From Solidesulfovibrio sp. (GTDB lineage: Bacteria > Desulfobacterota > Desulfovibrionia > Desulfovibrionales > Desulfovibrionaceae), in contig NZ_JBCFBA010000003.1 of NCBI RefSeq assembly GCF_038562415.1, positions 197,236 to 261,235 of the forward strand: a stretch of DNA of 64,000 nt, written 5' to 3'. Under the pieces are notes generated by a model, which worked only from the letters and a program-made list of their open reading frames with translations, did no database searches and had not been told where the DNA came from. The position numbers and the translations under genes were made by a program. Every line of letters starts with the position of its first letter. Positions within the stretch are counted from its first letter, which is position 1. Below, in pieces: positions 1-8,650 of this stretch.

Positions 1-140
1 GGCACGTCGGCCGGGGCGGCGCCGAAGGGGATGCCGCGAAATTCCGGCTGCTTTTGCGGCGCCGGGCCGGCGACGGCGCACACGGGCAGGGCAAGCAGGG
101 CGCACAGCGCCGTCACCGCCAATCGTCGTGCCCCGGGCAT
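1..140 (-). CDS. Exported protein, N-terminal fragment (runs off the window)
   Basis: Only the first 46 codons lie in the window. The ATG is at 138-140 on the minus strand. The product starts with a short basic stretch, then an Ala/Leu-rich hydrophobic segment ending near Val-Ala-Gly, which looks like a Sec signal peptide (about residues 1-24). The mature part begins Pro-Ala-Pro-Gln-Lys and continues to an Arg-Gly-Ile-Pro-Phe-Gly segment. The family cannot be judged from this piece. It lies 15 bp downstream of the HBM-like/HAMP gene on the same strand, so the two may be co-transcribed. Confidence 0.6.
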   Translation of the reverse strand, partial: MPGARRLAVTALCALLALPVCAVAGPAPQKQPEFRGIPFGAAPADV

Positions 141-155
141 GGCGAGCCTTCCCTC

Positions 156-1319
156 CTACCTGGCCAGGCGCTTGCCGATCCGCCTGGCCATTTCCCGCAG
201 GCTTTCGGCCAGCCGGCCCACTTCGTCGCGGCCGGAAACGGCCAGGTTGCCGATGACGCGCCCGTCGGAGAGGTCGCGGGCGAAAAAGGCGCAGCGCCGC
301 ACGGGCAGGCCCAGGGCCATGGCCGCCGCCACGGCGAAGACCGCGCCCAGGGCCAGGATGCCCCAGGCGGCGGCCAGCAGCGTCAGGCGCGAGCCGCGAA
401 GGGAGCCGGCCAGGGCGCCGGCGTCGCCGGCGGCCTCGGCCAGGGAGGCGCCGCCGAGCTGGGTGGCGGCGGTCAGCGAGGCCCGCTCGGCTTCGAGGAT
501 CTGTCGGCCCGTGGCCCGCAACGCCTCCCAGTCGGCCAGCAGGGCCGACACGGCCTGGCGGTAGTCGGCCAGGGCGGCGAAAGCGGGGCTCAAGCGCCTG
601 GCGTCGTCGTCGGAGCCGGCCCGGGCGTCGCGAAGGGCGGCCTCGGCCGCGTCGAAGCGGGCCGTGGCCTCGGCGAGTTTTCCCGGGTCCCGGCCGGCCC
701 GGGCGGTTTCGGCGGCCTGGGCCACGTCGCGGCCGGCGGCCTGGGCGGCCTGGGCGATCTTCAGGCGCCTGGCGTGCTGGCGCAGGGGCTCGGGCTGGGG
801 ATACTTGGCGGCCAGTTCCTTGTCCCACTGGGCGGTTTTCTGCTCGATATAGGCGGCCACGGCCCCGGCGTAGGTTTCGGCGGCCCGGCTCAAGGCCTGG
901 CGGTCGGCCTCCAGGCGTTCGTTGCCGACCACCGAGGCCTCGGCGGCCTTTTTGTAGGCGTCGAGAAAGTAGCCGATCTTCTCGGCCTCGGCGGCCAGGG
1001 ATTCCATACCCGGCCGGGTGGCGGCCTCGCGGGCGTCGTGCAGGGCGTCGGCGGCCTTGGCCAGGTCTTTCTTGGCCCGTTCCAGGGCTTCGCGATCGGC
1101 GGTCAGGGCGTAGCCCCGGATGGCCTGGGCGGCCAGCAGGAGCTGGCGTTCCACGGCCACGGCCAGGTCGGCCCGGGGCAGGCGCGCGGTTTCGAGGGCC
1201 CTGGACCGGTCGGCCAGGGCGTCCAGGCGGGAGACGGCGAAAAGCCCAAGCAGCAGGGCCGACAGCGCCGGCACAAAGACGGCCACGGCGATCTTGGCGG
1301 AAAAAAGCGGAAACCTCAT
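156..1319 (-). CDS. Membrane sensor with large periplasmic helical domain and HAMP, no output domain
   Basis: The 387-residue product has an N-terminal transmembrane segment (about residues 8-27), a long Ala/Glu/Arg-rich all-helical periplasmic region (about 30-310) resembling the helical bimodular (HBM) or four-helix sensors of chemoreceptors, a second transmembrane segment (about 312-338), and a HAMP-like helix pair ending in Asp-Glu-Val-Gly-Arg-Leu. It stops at residue 387, where a chemoreceptor or kinase would continue into its signalling domain. Seen: the topology and the abrupt end just after HAMP. Inference: a truncated or accessory receptor that must act through a partner. The exported protein at 1-140 follows 15 bp downstream on the same strand. 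Confidence 0.65.
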   Translation of the reverse strand: MRFPLFSAKIAVAVFVPALSALLLGLFAVSRLDALADRSRALETARLPRADLAVAVERQLLLAAQAIRGYALTADREALERAKKDLAKAADALHDAREAATRPGMESLAAEAEKIGYFLDAYKKAAEASVVGNERLEADRQALSRAAETYAGAVAAYIEQKTAQWDKELAAKYPQPEPLRQHARRLKIAQAAQAAGRDVAQAAETARAGRDPGKLAEATARFDAAEAALRDARAGSDDDARRLSPAFAALADYRQAVSALLADWEALRATGRQILEAERASLTAATQLGGASLAEAAGDAGALAGSLRGSRLTLLAAAWGILALGAVFAVAAAMALGLPVRRCAFFARDLSDGRVIGNLAVSGRDEVGRLAESLREMARRIGKRLAR

Positions 1320-1560
1320 GCCGGTGCGTCCTTTGGTTGGGGATGCGGCACGGGGGCGACGGGAAACGGCCAGCCGGGCTCCCGAGCGTCAGGGACACTC
1401 CATACCGGGTATTGCCGCGAATTCAAAGGGTCTGTCCAGAAGGTTTCCCCTTGGCGGGCGGCGCGGGACGACGGTCGGACGGCCTGGAGGCCCGGAGAGC
1501 GGCGCGGGGTGGCGGGACGGCGGACGGGCGGGCCGCTGTTTCGGGCAGGCGGCGCGGGGC

Positions 1561-1591
1561 GCGGAGCCGGCCGGGCGGGGGCCGGCTCCGC
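1561..1591. other. Strong GC hairpin downstream of pstB
   Basis: A perfect 11-bp inverted repeat (1561-1571 and 1581-1591, 9-nt loop) lies 9 nt past the pstB stop. No T-tract follows on the minus strand, so it is a 3'-end-stabilising hairpin or a weak terminator. The rest of 1320-1600 shows no gene that I can support. Confidence 0.4.
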
Positions 1592-1600
1592 CGGGACGCC

Positions 1601-2362
1601 TCAGCCGAAACGGCCGGTGATGTAATCCTCGGTCTGCTTCTGGGCCGGCCGGGTGAAGATGGTTTCCGTGGCATCGACCTCGATGAGCTTGCCCATGTAG
1701 AAAAAGGCGGTGCGGTCCGAGACGCGGGCCGCCTGCTGCATGCTGTGGGTGACGATGATGATGGTGAAGTTGCGCTTGAGCTCGTGGATGAGCTCTTCGA
1801 TCTTCTGGGTGGCGATGGGGTCGAGCGCCGAGGCCGGTTCGTCCATGAGCAGGACCTCGGGCTCGATGGCCAGGGCCCGGGCGATGCACAGCCGCTGCTG
1901 CTGGCCGCCGGAAAGGCCCAGGGCCGAGTCGTGGATGCGGTCTTTCACCTCGTCGAACAGGGCCGCGGCCTTGAGGCTTTTTTCCACCTGCTGGGAGATG
2001 TAGGTGTTGTCGCGGAGGCCGCCCACGCGCAAGCCGTAGGCCACGTTCTCGAAGATGGTCTTGGGGAAGGGGTTGGGCTTCTGGAAGACCATGCCCACCC
2101 GGCGGCGCAACTCGACCACGTCCAGGCCCGGGGCGTAGATGTTCTCGCCGTCGAGCCGCAATTCGCCCTCGACCCGGGTGCCGGGGATGAGGTCGTTCAT
2201 GCGGTTGAGACAGCGCAGGAAGGTCGATTTGCCGCAGCCCGAGGGGCCGATCAGCGCCGTGACCTGCTGCTCGTTGACGGTCAGGTTGATGTCCAGCAAG
2301 GCCTTGAAGCGGCCGTAATAGAAGTTGAGGTTGGCGGCGGCCATTTTGACGGTGTCGGGCAT
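1601..2362 (-). CDS. pstB: Phosphate ABC transporter ATP-binding protein PstB
   Basis: PstB is the cytoplasmic ATPase that powers the high-affinity PstSCA phosphate importer. The 253-residue product has the normal family length. Walker [10 protein letters not shown] is at residues 39-47, the Q-loop FQKPNPFPK near 93-101, the signature LSGGQQQR at 150-157, Walker B LLMDEP at 171-176 and the switch His in [10 protein letters not shown]. It is the third gene of a phoB-phoR-pstB cluster, 117 bp after phoR. The gap holds a degenerate Pho-box-like repeat. The permease genes pstC and pstA, the binding protein pstS and phoU are not next to it, so those subunits must be encoded elsewhere. Confidence 0.95.
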   Translation of the reverse strand: MPDTVKMAAANLNFYYGRFKALLDINLTVNEQQVTALIGPSGCGKSTFLRCLNRMNDLIPGTRVEGELRLDGENIYAPGLDVVELRRRVGMVFQKPNPFPKTIFENVAYGLRVGGLRDNTYISQQVEKSLKAAALFDEVKDRIHDSALGLSGGQQQRLCIARALAIEPEVLLMDEPASALDPIATQKIEELIHELKRNFTIIIVTHSMQQAARVSDRTAFFYMGKLIEVDATETIFTRPAQKQTEDYITGRFG

Positions 2363-2431
2363 GGGGCGTTCCTTTTCGTGCGTCGCCGGTGTCGCGGAAT
2401 CGTGGTTGCGGGCCTAGTGTGCCGAAGCGGT

Positions 2432-2458
2432 GTGGATGTTTCGTGACGATTGGGTCGA
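2432..2458 (-). promoter_or_regulatory. Degenerate Pho-box-like repeat upstream of pstB
   Basis: On the minus strand a GTCAC core (plus 2443-2447) has a TCCAC at 11-bp spacing on one side and a TCGAC on the other. The core sits in the string CAATCGTCACG, which also occurs in the better Pho box upstream of phoB. The sequence support is modest. If real, it would give pstB its own PhoB-dependent input. Confidence 0.35.
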
Positions 2459-2479
2459 TGGTCCGAGACAAGCCGCTCC

Positions 2480-3922
2480 TTACGCTTCGGTCTGGGGCCG
2501 GCGGGCAAGGTTCAGGGTGAAGTGGAAGGCCGCCCCGGTCATCTCGCCCCGGGCCCGGTCGACCCAGACGCGGCCGCCGTGGCGTTCCACGATGTGCTTG
2601 ACGATGGCCAGGCCCAGTCCCGTGCTGCCGGGCGTCTTGGAGCGGTGGCGCTCCACCCGGTAGAAGCGTTCGAAGACGCGCTGGCGTTCCTCGGGCGGGA
2701 TGCCGGGCCCCTGGTCGAGGACGCCGAAAGTGACGGTTTCGCCGCCCGGGTCCGGGCTGGCGGTCAGGACGATGCGCGTGCCCTCGGGGGCGAAGCGGGT
2801 GGCGTTTTCGAGCAGGTTGCGCCAGACCTGGGTGAGCTGGCCGGTGTCGCAGCGCACGGAAAGCGCCTCCTCGGGCAGCCGGTTGTCGAAGGACAGGCGC
2901 TTGGCCTCGGCCAGGGGCTCGCATTCCCGCATGGCCTCGGCCAGGGCGGCGGCCGGGTCGGCCGTCGGCGCGGGGGCGGCCTGCCCCTTGGCCCCGGACG
3001 GTCCCTCGGGCTGTTCCTCCAGCCGGGCCAGGGTGAGGATGTCGTCCACCATCTTGGACATGTGGTTGGCGTTTTTGAGGATCACGTCGAGGAAGCGGCG
3101 TTTTTCCGGGGTCAGCTCCGGCACGGCGGAAAGGAGCGTCTCGGCGTAGCCCTTGATGGAGGTCAGCGGCGTGCGCATCTCGTGGGTGACGTTGGCGGCG
3201 AAATCGCGGCGCACCCGGGACAGCCGGCGCATCTCCGACACGTCGTGAAAGACCAGTACCGCGCCGTGGTCGCGCCGGGTGTCGGCCGGGCCCTGGTCCA
3301 GGCGCACCAGGGACACCTCGTAGAAGCGCCCCGGGGCGAGCTCCACCTCCAGGGCGGCGCCGGACGGGGACTCGCCGGAGCGGTCGCCGAGCAGCCGGTC
3401 GCAGGCCAGCTGCAGTTCCGGGCTCGGGGCCGCCTCGATGGGACGGCGGCCGAGCACCTCGCCCGTGACCGGCACGATGCGCCGCAGGGCCGGGTTGGCC
3501 ACCCGGATTTTCCCGGCGGCGTCGAGGACCATCACGCCCTCGCGCATGCCGTCGAGAATGGCCTCGAGCTGGGTTTTCTGGTCGGTGATGGTGGCGATGT
3601 GGGATTCGATGCGCCGGGCCATGTGGTTGACGGCCTCGGCCAGGGCGGTGAACTCGCCGCCCGGGGAAAGGTGGAGCCGGCGGCGGAAGTCGCCGTCGCC
3701 GATGGCCCGGGCCACGGCGATGACCTCGGCCAGGGAGCGGGCCAGACGGCGGCCGATGACGAGAAAGACGGCGCCGGCCAGCAGCAGGGCGACGGCCATG
3801 GCCGGCAGGCGGTCGGCCCGGGGGAGGCCGGCGGGAAGGAACTCGGCCACGGCGAGGCTGGCGGCCGTGACCGCCAGGCCCACGCCGGCGGCCCGAAGCC
3901 CCAGGCTGGCGACGGCGGACAC
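2480..3922 (-). CDS. phoR: Phosphate-regulon sensor histidine kinase PhoR
   Basis: The 480-residue membrane kinase has two hydrophobic N-terminal segments (about 8-30 and 40-58) with almost no periplasmic loop, a HAMP-like segment (about 60-110), a PAS domain (about 115-230), HisKA with His247 in THEMRTPLTSIKG, and an HATPase with N, G1 (DQGPGIP) and G2 (GLGLAIV) boxes. The lack of a real periplasmic sensor is typical of PhoR, which senses the Pst transporter state through PhoU. It starts with GTG at 3922, right after the phoB stop at 3926-3928, so the two are very likely translationally coupled. A variable linker rich in Pro, Ala and Gly lies between HisKA and HATPase. Confidence 0.9.
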   Translation of the reverse strand: MSAVASLGLRAAGVGLAVTAASLAVAEFLPAGLPRADRLPAMAVALLLAGAVFLVIGRRLARSLAEVIAVARAIGDGDFRRRLHLSPGGEFTALAEAVNHMARRIESHIATITDQKTQLEAILDGMREGVMVLDAAGKIRVANPALRRIVPVTGEVLGRRPIEAAPSPELQLACDRLLGDRSGESPSGAALEVELAPGRFYEVSLVRLDQGPADTRRDHGAVLVFHDVSEMRRLSRVRRDFAANVTHEMRTPLTSIKGYAETLLSAVPELTPEKRRFLDVILKNANHMSKMVDDILTLARLEEQPEGPSGAKGQAAPAPTADPAAALAEAMRECEPLAEAKRLSFDNRLPEEALSVRCDTGQLTQVWRNLLENATRFAPEGTRIVLTASPDPGGETVTFGVLDQGPGIPPEERQRVFERFYRVERHRSKTPGSTGLGLAIVKHIVERHGGRVWVDRARGEMTGAAFHFTLNLARRPQTEA

Positions 3923-3925
3923 ACC

Positions 3926-4609
3926 CTACTCCTTGAACCGGTAGCCCACGCCCCGGACGGTTTCGATCATGCGGGCGCAGGCGCCGAGCTTTTGCCGCAG
4001 CCGCCGGACGTGGGTGTCCACGGTGCGGGCGTAGCCCTCGAACTCGTAGCCCCAGACGGAATTGAGCAGCCGATCGCGGGTGAGCACCCGGCCGGTGCTC
4101 TGGAACAGCTCGGCCAGAAGCCGGAATTCCGTGGCCGTCAGCGCCACTTCCTCGCCATGAAGCGTCACGCGGTGGGCGCCGAGGTCCACGGCCAGGCCGT
4201 CGCGGGAGAGCACCTGCCGTTTTTCCTGCTCCGGGGCGTGGCGCTTGAGCACCGCACGCAGGCGCAGGATGAGCTCGCGCGGGGAAAAGGGCTTGACCAC
4301 GTAATCGTCGGCCCCCAGCTCCAGGCCGACGATGCGGTCGACCTCCTCGCCGCGCGCCGTCAGCATGATGACCGGTACGGCGGCGGTTTTCGGGTCGCGC
4401 TTGAGCTCCTTGCAGACCTCGAACCCGTCGAGGCCCGGCAGCATCAGGTCCAGGATGATGCCGGCCGGCGTGGCTCGGCGGGCCTTGGCCAGGGCGTCGT
4501 AGCCGTCTTTTGCCGTTTCGGTGGCGAATCCGGCGCTTTGCAGATTGAAGGCGAGCAATTCGACGATATCGTCGTCGTCTTCGACTATCAGGATGGAATC
4601 CTTGGACAT
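3926..4609 (-). CDS. phoB: Phosphate-regulon response regulator PhoB
   Basis: The OmpR/PhoB-family product has 227 residues. The receiver domain (about 1-118) has an acidic pocket in IVEDDDD, phospho-acceptor Asp54 in ILDLMLPG and the conserved Lys in DDYVVKPFSP. A winged-helix DNA-binding domain (about 130-225) ends with the VDTHVRRLRQKLG and RGVGYRFKE blocks. The start at 4609 is chosen because AGGTGG lies a few bases upstream and because MSKDSILIVEDD matches family N-termini. The open frame extends upstream to 4711 but would run through the Pho box. It is first in the phoB-phoR-pstB cluster and probably autoregulated. Confidence 0.93.
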   Translation of the reverse strand: MSKDSILIVEDDDDIVELLAFNLQSAGFATETAKDGYDALAKARRATPAGIILDLMLPGLDGFEVCKELKRDPKTAAVPVIMLTARGEEVDRIVGLELGADDYVVKPFSPRELILRLRAVLKRHAPEQEKRQVLSRDGLAVDLGAHRVTLHGEEVALTATEFRLLAELFQSTGRVLTRDRLLNSVWGYEFEGYARTVDTHVRRLRQKLGACARMIETVRGVGYRFKE

Positions 4610-4674
4610 GCGACCACCTCGACTGTTTCGGCCTACGAAAGAACATGGCGCTTTGACGCAGGGGTGAATGTCAC

Positions 4675-4692
4675 GTGACGATTGTGTGACAC
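4675..4692 (-). promoter_or_regulatory. Pho box upstream of phoB
   Basis: Read on the minus strand there are two GTCAC direct repeats exactly 11 bp apart (plus GTGAC at 4675-4679 and 4686-4690), extended to TGTCAC in the first. The 11-bp direct repeat of (T)GTCAC is the known PhoB site pattern. It lies 66-83 bp upstream of the phoB ATG, which fits autoactivation of phoB-phoR-pstB. Confidence 0.65.
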
Positions 4693-4823
4693 CGTTCGGC
4701 CCTGGCGGCAAGGGCGTCGCGGCGGGCTTCGAGGCGGGGCGGCGGTTTGACGGGCCTTGGGAAAGGGCCTAGGAAAAGGCATGAGGTGAAAAAGTCGGGA
4801 CGGCGCGGGAGGATCGGGAAGGC

Positions 4824-6077
4824 ATGGCGAAATGGTTACGCGTGGCCGCGGGCCTCGTCCTGGTGTTTTTGGGGGGCGTGGCGGCCGTGGCCCGGCCCTG
4901 TCCGGCCGGGGAGGCCGGGGCGATCCGTCTGGGCATGACCGCCGGCTTCACCGGCCCCACCCGGGCCATGGCCGTGGAGCTCTATCGCGGCGCCATGGCC
5001 ATGTTCGACCGGCAAAACCGCGAAGGCGGCATCGGCGGGCGCAGGCTCGAACTGCTCGCCGCCGACGACGGCTACGAGCCCGACCCGGCCATCGAAAACA
5101 GCGTCCGCTTCCTGGACCACGACAACGTGCTGGCCCTTTTTTCCGCCCTGGGCACGCCCACCGTCAGCCGGCTTCTGCCGGTGCTGCGCCTGCACGCCGC
5201 CAAGGACGCGCGGCTTTTTTTCCCGGTCACCGGGCTCGCGGCCTCGCGCATGCCGCCCTATGTCCACTATGTCTACAACCTGCGGGCCTCCTACCGCCAG
5301 GAGATCGAGGCGCTGGTCACGGCGTTTTCGAAGCGCGGGCTGTCGCGGGTGGCCATCTGCCACCAGGCCGACGCCTTCGGCCGCAGCGGCTGGGACGGGG
5401 CCGGGCGCGCCCTGGCCCGGCGGGGAAGGGCGCTTTGCGGCGAGGCCACCTTTTCCCGGCTGGCCACGGCCAACGAGGACATGACCCGCCAGGCCCGCAT
5501 CCTGGCCGCCAGCCGGCCCGACGCGGTGCTGCTCATCGGCCCGGCCCCGGCCTGCGCGGCCCTCGTGCGCGACATCCGCCGGGAGGGGCTGACCATGCCC
5601 ATCGGCCTGGTGTCGTTTGCCGGCGGCGAGATCCTGCTGCGGGAACTGGCCCGGCAGGGGCGCCGCACCGGGATCAACCTCGAGGACGGGCTGATCTTCT
5701 CCCAGGTCACGCCGTCCTGGCGCGACGACGGCCTGGCCGCCGCCCGCGACTACCGCCGCGACCTGGAGGCCCTGGGCGAGCGCCTGCCTCCCCCCGGCGG
5801 CTGGACCGGCAACCATGCCCAGGGCAGCTCCACCGGCTTCGAGGGCTATTTGAACGCCCGCCTGCTCGTCGCGGTGCTGCGGGCCATGCCCGATGCCACG
5901 GCCCGCCGGGAGCTCGACGCGGCCGCCGGCTCCCTGGCCGGCGTGGATATCGGCCTTGGCCAGCCGCTTCGCCTGGACGACCCGGCGCATCAGGCCCTCC
6001 AGGCGGTCTATCTGTCCACGGCCGCCGCCGGCGAGCTCGTCGCCCTCGAAACCGTGGTCGCGGACAGCGAGGACTGA
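4824..6077 (+). CDS. Periplasmic branched-chain amino acid-type binding protein (Peripla_BP_6)
   Basis: The 417-residue product has a signal peptide (about 1-27, ending near Val-Ala-Arg-Pro) and then a type I periplasmic binding fold like LivJ/LivK. Typical features are the opening IRLGMTAGFTGPTRA, the GGIGGRRLELLAADDGYEP segment, FSALGTPT and the HYVYNLRASYRQE motif. A GGAGG stretch precedes the ATG. Only 6 bp downstream starts a membrane hybrid histidine kinase on the same strand, and no ABC permease or ATPase is nearby. Inference: the protein presents a ligand to that kinase instead of feeding a transporter. The ligand is unknown. Confidence 0.8.
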   Translation: MAKWLRVAAGLVLVFLGGVAAVARPCPAGEAGAIRLGMTAGFTGPTRAMAVELYRGAMAMFDRQNREGGIGGRRLELLAADDGYEPDPAIENSVRFLDHDNVLALFSALGTPTVSRLLPVLRLHAAKDARLFFPVTGLAASRMPPYVHYVYNLRASYRQEIEALVTAFSKRGLSRVAICHQADAFGRSGWDGAGRALARRGRALCGEATFSRLATANEDMTRQARILAASRPDAVLLIGPAPACAALVRDIRREGLTMPIGLVSFAGGEILLRELARQGRRTGINLEDGLIFSQVTPSWRDDGLAAARDYRRDLEALGERLPPPGGWTGNHAQGSSTGFEGYLNARLLVAVLRAMPDATARRELDAAAGSLAGVDIGLGQPLRLDDPAHQALQAVYLSTAAAGELVALETVVADSED

Positions 6078-6083
6078 CCGGCC

Positions 6084-8558
6084 GTGTCCAGGATTTTCCG
6101 CAAGACCCTGGTGGCCGTGGTGGTGGTTTTCGGCGTGGCGGCCAATGCCACGGCCCTGCTCTCGGCCTGGCTGCTCCACCGGCACCTGACGGGCGAATAC
6201 GTCACCACGGGCCGAGCCATCGCCATGGCCATCGCCGCCGGCAGCCCCGACGCCATGGCCTCGGGCGATGACGCCGCCATCCAGGCCCTGATCGACGAAT
6301 TCCTGCGCATCGACGGCGTGGGCTACATCTTCGTGACGGACCGGCTGGGCCAGGTCGTGGCCCACACCTTCGTGCCGGCCATGCCGGCTTCCCTGGCCTC
6401 GCCCCCGCCGTCCGACCCGGTCCGGGGCGGGGTGGCCCACCCGGAGCTGCCCGGCCTCGGCGACTTCCTCCAGGTGACGGCCCCGATCCTGGCCGGCCAG
6501 GCCGGCTCCGTTTCCGTGGGCATGGACAAGGCCGGCATCTGGCGGATCATGCGCGGCGCGGTCATGGGCCAGGAGGCCCTCATGCTGGCCATGCTGGCCG
6601 TGGCCGTGGCGGTCTTCTACGCCCTGGTCGGCGGCATCGCCCGGCCGCTCGTGGCGTTGGCCGGCTATGCCGTCAAGATCCGCGACCACGACTTCTCGGC
6701 CACCCCGCCCAAAACCGGCGACGACGAGGTGGGCGTGCTGGCCCGGGCCATGGAGTCCATGGCCGCCCAGCTGTCCCTGCTCGTCTCGGACCTGACCAGG
6801 GCCGTGGCCGATACCACCCGCGAGCTGGAAAACTCCCTGGCCCACACCCGGGCCATCATCGACAACCTGGCCGACGGGCTGCTCGTGCTCGACGCCGACG
6901 GCCTGGTCACCCTGCACAATCCGGCCCTGCTGGCCATGTTCGACCGGGCTCCCGAGGGGCTGGTCGGCCAGGCGGCCACGGCCAGTTTTCCGGCCACCCT
7001 GACGGATCTGGCCGTGACCGCGGGCCGGGAAGGCCAGGCGACGGGGACGGAAGTGCGGCTGGCCGGCGGCGGCACGGGCAAGGCCGTGGCCACCTCGGTG
7101 CGGCTGGCCGGCGAGGACCGCCAGGTGGCCATCATCCTCGTGCGCGACATCACCGCCGAAAAAGAGGTGGACCGGATGAAGACCGAGTTCATCTCCACCG
7201 TGTCCCACGAGCTGCGCACGCCCCTGACCTCGGTGCTGGGCTTCGCCAAGATCATCCGCCGCAAGTTCGCCGAGGCCGTCGCGCCGGCCCTGGCCGAGGC
7301 CGAGCCCAAGGCCTGGCGCGCCGCCCAGCAGATCCGCGACAACCTCGACATCATCGTGGCCGAGGGCCAGCGCCTGACCGAACTGGTGGACGACGTCCTG
7401 GACATCGCCAAGATGGAATCCGGGCGCTACGAATGGGACATGGCCGCCATGTCCCTGGCCGAGGCGGCCGGGCACGCCGTCAAGGCCGCCCTGCCCCTGG
7501 CCACCCGCAAGGGGCTCGGGCTCACCTGCTCCATGCCCCCGGACCTGCCCCGGGTCCTGGGCGACCGCGACAGGCTGGTCCAGGTCTTTGTCAACCTCAT
7601 CGGCAACGCCGTGAAATTCACCACCTCGGGTTCCGTGGCCGTCTCGGCCGAGCTTTTCGGGCCGGAAATCCGGGCGACCGTGCGCGACACCGGCTGCGGC
7701 ATCGCCCCGGGCGACCTGGAGCGCGTGTTCGAGAAGTTCAAGCAGGCCGGCGACACCCTGACCGAAAAACCCAAGGGCACGGGCCTGGGGCTGCCCATCT
7801 GCCGGCAGATCGTCGAGCGCCACGGCGGGCGGATCTGGGCCGAGAGCGCGCCCGGCCAGGGCAGCGCCTTCCGGTTCACGCTGCCGGTGCTGGCCGGGTC
7901 CGAGGCCCTGGCCGCCTGTCCCCTGCCGTTGGCGCCGGCCCGGGCCGGGCAACGGGAGGACGGGCAGCGGCGGGTGCTCGTGGTCGACGACGACGAAGGC
8001 GTGCGCCGCTACCTGGCGGCGCTGCTCACCGAGGCCGGCTATGCCACGGCCGAGGCGCGAAACGGCTTGGAGGCCCTGGCCCTGGCCGTTTCCTGGCAGC
8101 CGGACTGCATCACCATGGACCTGCGCATGCCCGGCATGGACGGCAAGGAGGCCATCCGGCAGTTGCGCCGGGACGGGGCGACCAGGGGCATTCCCATCGT
8201 GGTGGTGTCGGTGGCCTCGCGCCGCGAGGGGGCCGCCACCGGGGCCGACGCCGCCGTGGCCAAGCCCGTGGACCAGGAGGCGTTGCTGGCCACGGTGCGC
8301 GGGCTGCTCGAGGGCCACGACACCGTGGAACCCAGGCCGTGCCTGATCTATTCCCGCGACGGGGCGCGCACGGTCGCCCAGCGCTATTTCCTGTGCCCGG
8401 GCGAGGCCACGGCCCTGCGCGAGGAGGCCGACCTGTGGCGGGCCGTGGAAGGCGGCTTCCAGGGCACGGTCTTCGTGCCGGCCACCCTGGGCCACGACCT
8501 CGACCTCGACCGGCTGTGCGCCTATCCGGGGGTGCACGTCATCATCATCCCGGACTGA
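6084..8558 (+). CDS. Membrane hybrid histidine kinase with receiver and extra C-terminal region
   Basis: The 824-residue protein starts with GTG, 6 bp after the binding-protein stop. In order: TM (about 8-30), a periplasmic single-Cache-like sensor (about 35-155, with YIFVTDRLGQVVAHT), TM (about 165-185), HAMP (about 186-240), PAS (about 252-355), HisKA with His375 in SHELRTPLTSVLG, HATPase (N-box NLIGNAVKF, G2 GTGLGLPIC), and a receiver domain (about 628-745) with phospho-acceptor Asp679 in MDLRMPGMDG. About 75 residues follow the receiver and match no domain I recognise. It probably signals through its receiver to a separate regulator, because no DNA-binding output is fused or adjacent. Confidence 0.9.
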   Translation: MSRIFRKTLVAVVVVFGVAANATALLSAWLLHRHLTGEYVTTGRAIAMAIAAGSPDAMASGDDAAIQALIDEFLRIDGVGYIFVTDRLGQVVAHTFVPAMPASLASPPPSDPVRGGVAHPELPGLGDFLQVTAPILAGQAGSVSVGMDKAGIWRIMRGAVMGQEALMLAMLAVAVAVFYALVGGIARPLVALAGYAVKIRDHDFSATPPKTGDDEVGVLARAMESMAAQLSLLVSDLTRAVADTTRELENSLAHTRAIIDNLADGLLVLDADGLVTLHNPALLAMFDRAPEGLVGQAATASFPATLTDLAVTAGREGQATGTEVRLAGGGTGKAVATSVRLAGEDRQVAIILVRDITAEKEVDRMKTEFISTVSHELRTPLTSVLGFAKIIRRKFAEAVAPALAEAEPKAWRAAQQIRDNLDIIVAEGQRLTELVDDVLDIAKMESGRYEWDMAAMSLAEAAGHAVKAALPLATRKGLGLTCSMPPDLPRVLGDRDRLVQVFVNLIGNAVKFTTSGSVAVSAELFGPEIRATVRDTGCGIAPGDLERVFEKFKQAGDTLTEKPKGTGLGLPICRQIVERHGGRIWAESAPGQGSAFRFTLPVLAGSEALAACPLPLAPARAGQREDGQRRVLVVDDDEGVRRYLAALLTEAGYATAEARNGLEALALAVSWQPDCITMDLRMPGMDGKEAIRQLRRDGATRGIPIVVVSVASRREGAATGADAAVAKPVDQEALLATVRGLLEGHDTVEPRPCLIYSRDGARTVAQRYFLCPGEATALREEADLWRAVEGGFQGTVFVPATLGHDLDLDRLCAYPGVHVIIIPD

Positions 8559-8562
8559 CGCC

Positions 8563-8611
8563 GCCCCAAAAAGAAGCGGCCCCGGCAAGACAGGCGTGTC
8601 CCCGGGGCCGC
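8563..8611 (-). terminator. Rho-independent terminator of the coiled-coil gene
   Basis: A perfect 10-bp GC stem pairs 8576-8585 with 8602-8611. On the minus strand it is followed by TTCTTTTTGGGG. It lies 40 nt past the stop of the 8651-10516 gene and between convergent genes, so it may also stop the kinase transcript. Confidence 0.75.
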
Positions 8612-8650
8612 GCTCGCGGCGATGGCGCCGGCACCGCCGGGCGGCGCCCG

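Noticed and set aside
1561..1591. Rho-independent terminator after pstB
   Set aside because: The stem is strong, but no T-run follows on the minus strand, so it is listed only as a hairpin.
54..4678. Very long open frames opposite phoB, phoR, pstB and the HAMP protein (for example 1389-4646 and 2450-4678)
   Set aside because: They are antisense shadows produced by high GC at third codon positions. They are His/Gly/Arg-rich, lack family motifs, and run across intergenic DNA and the Pho box.
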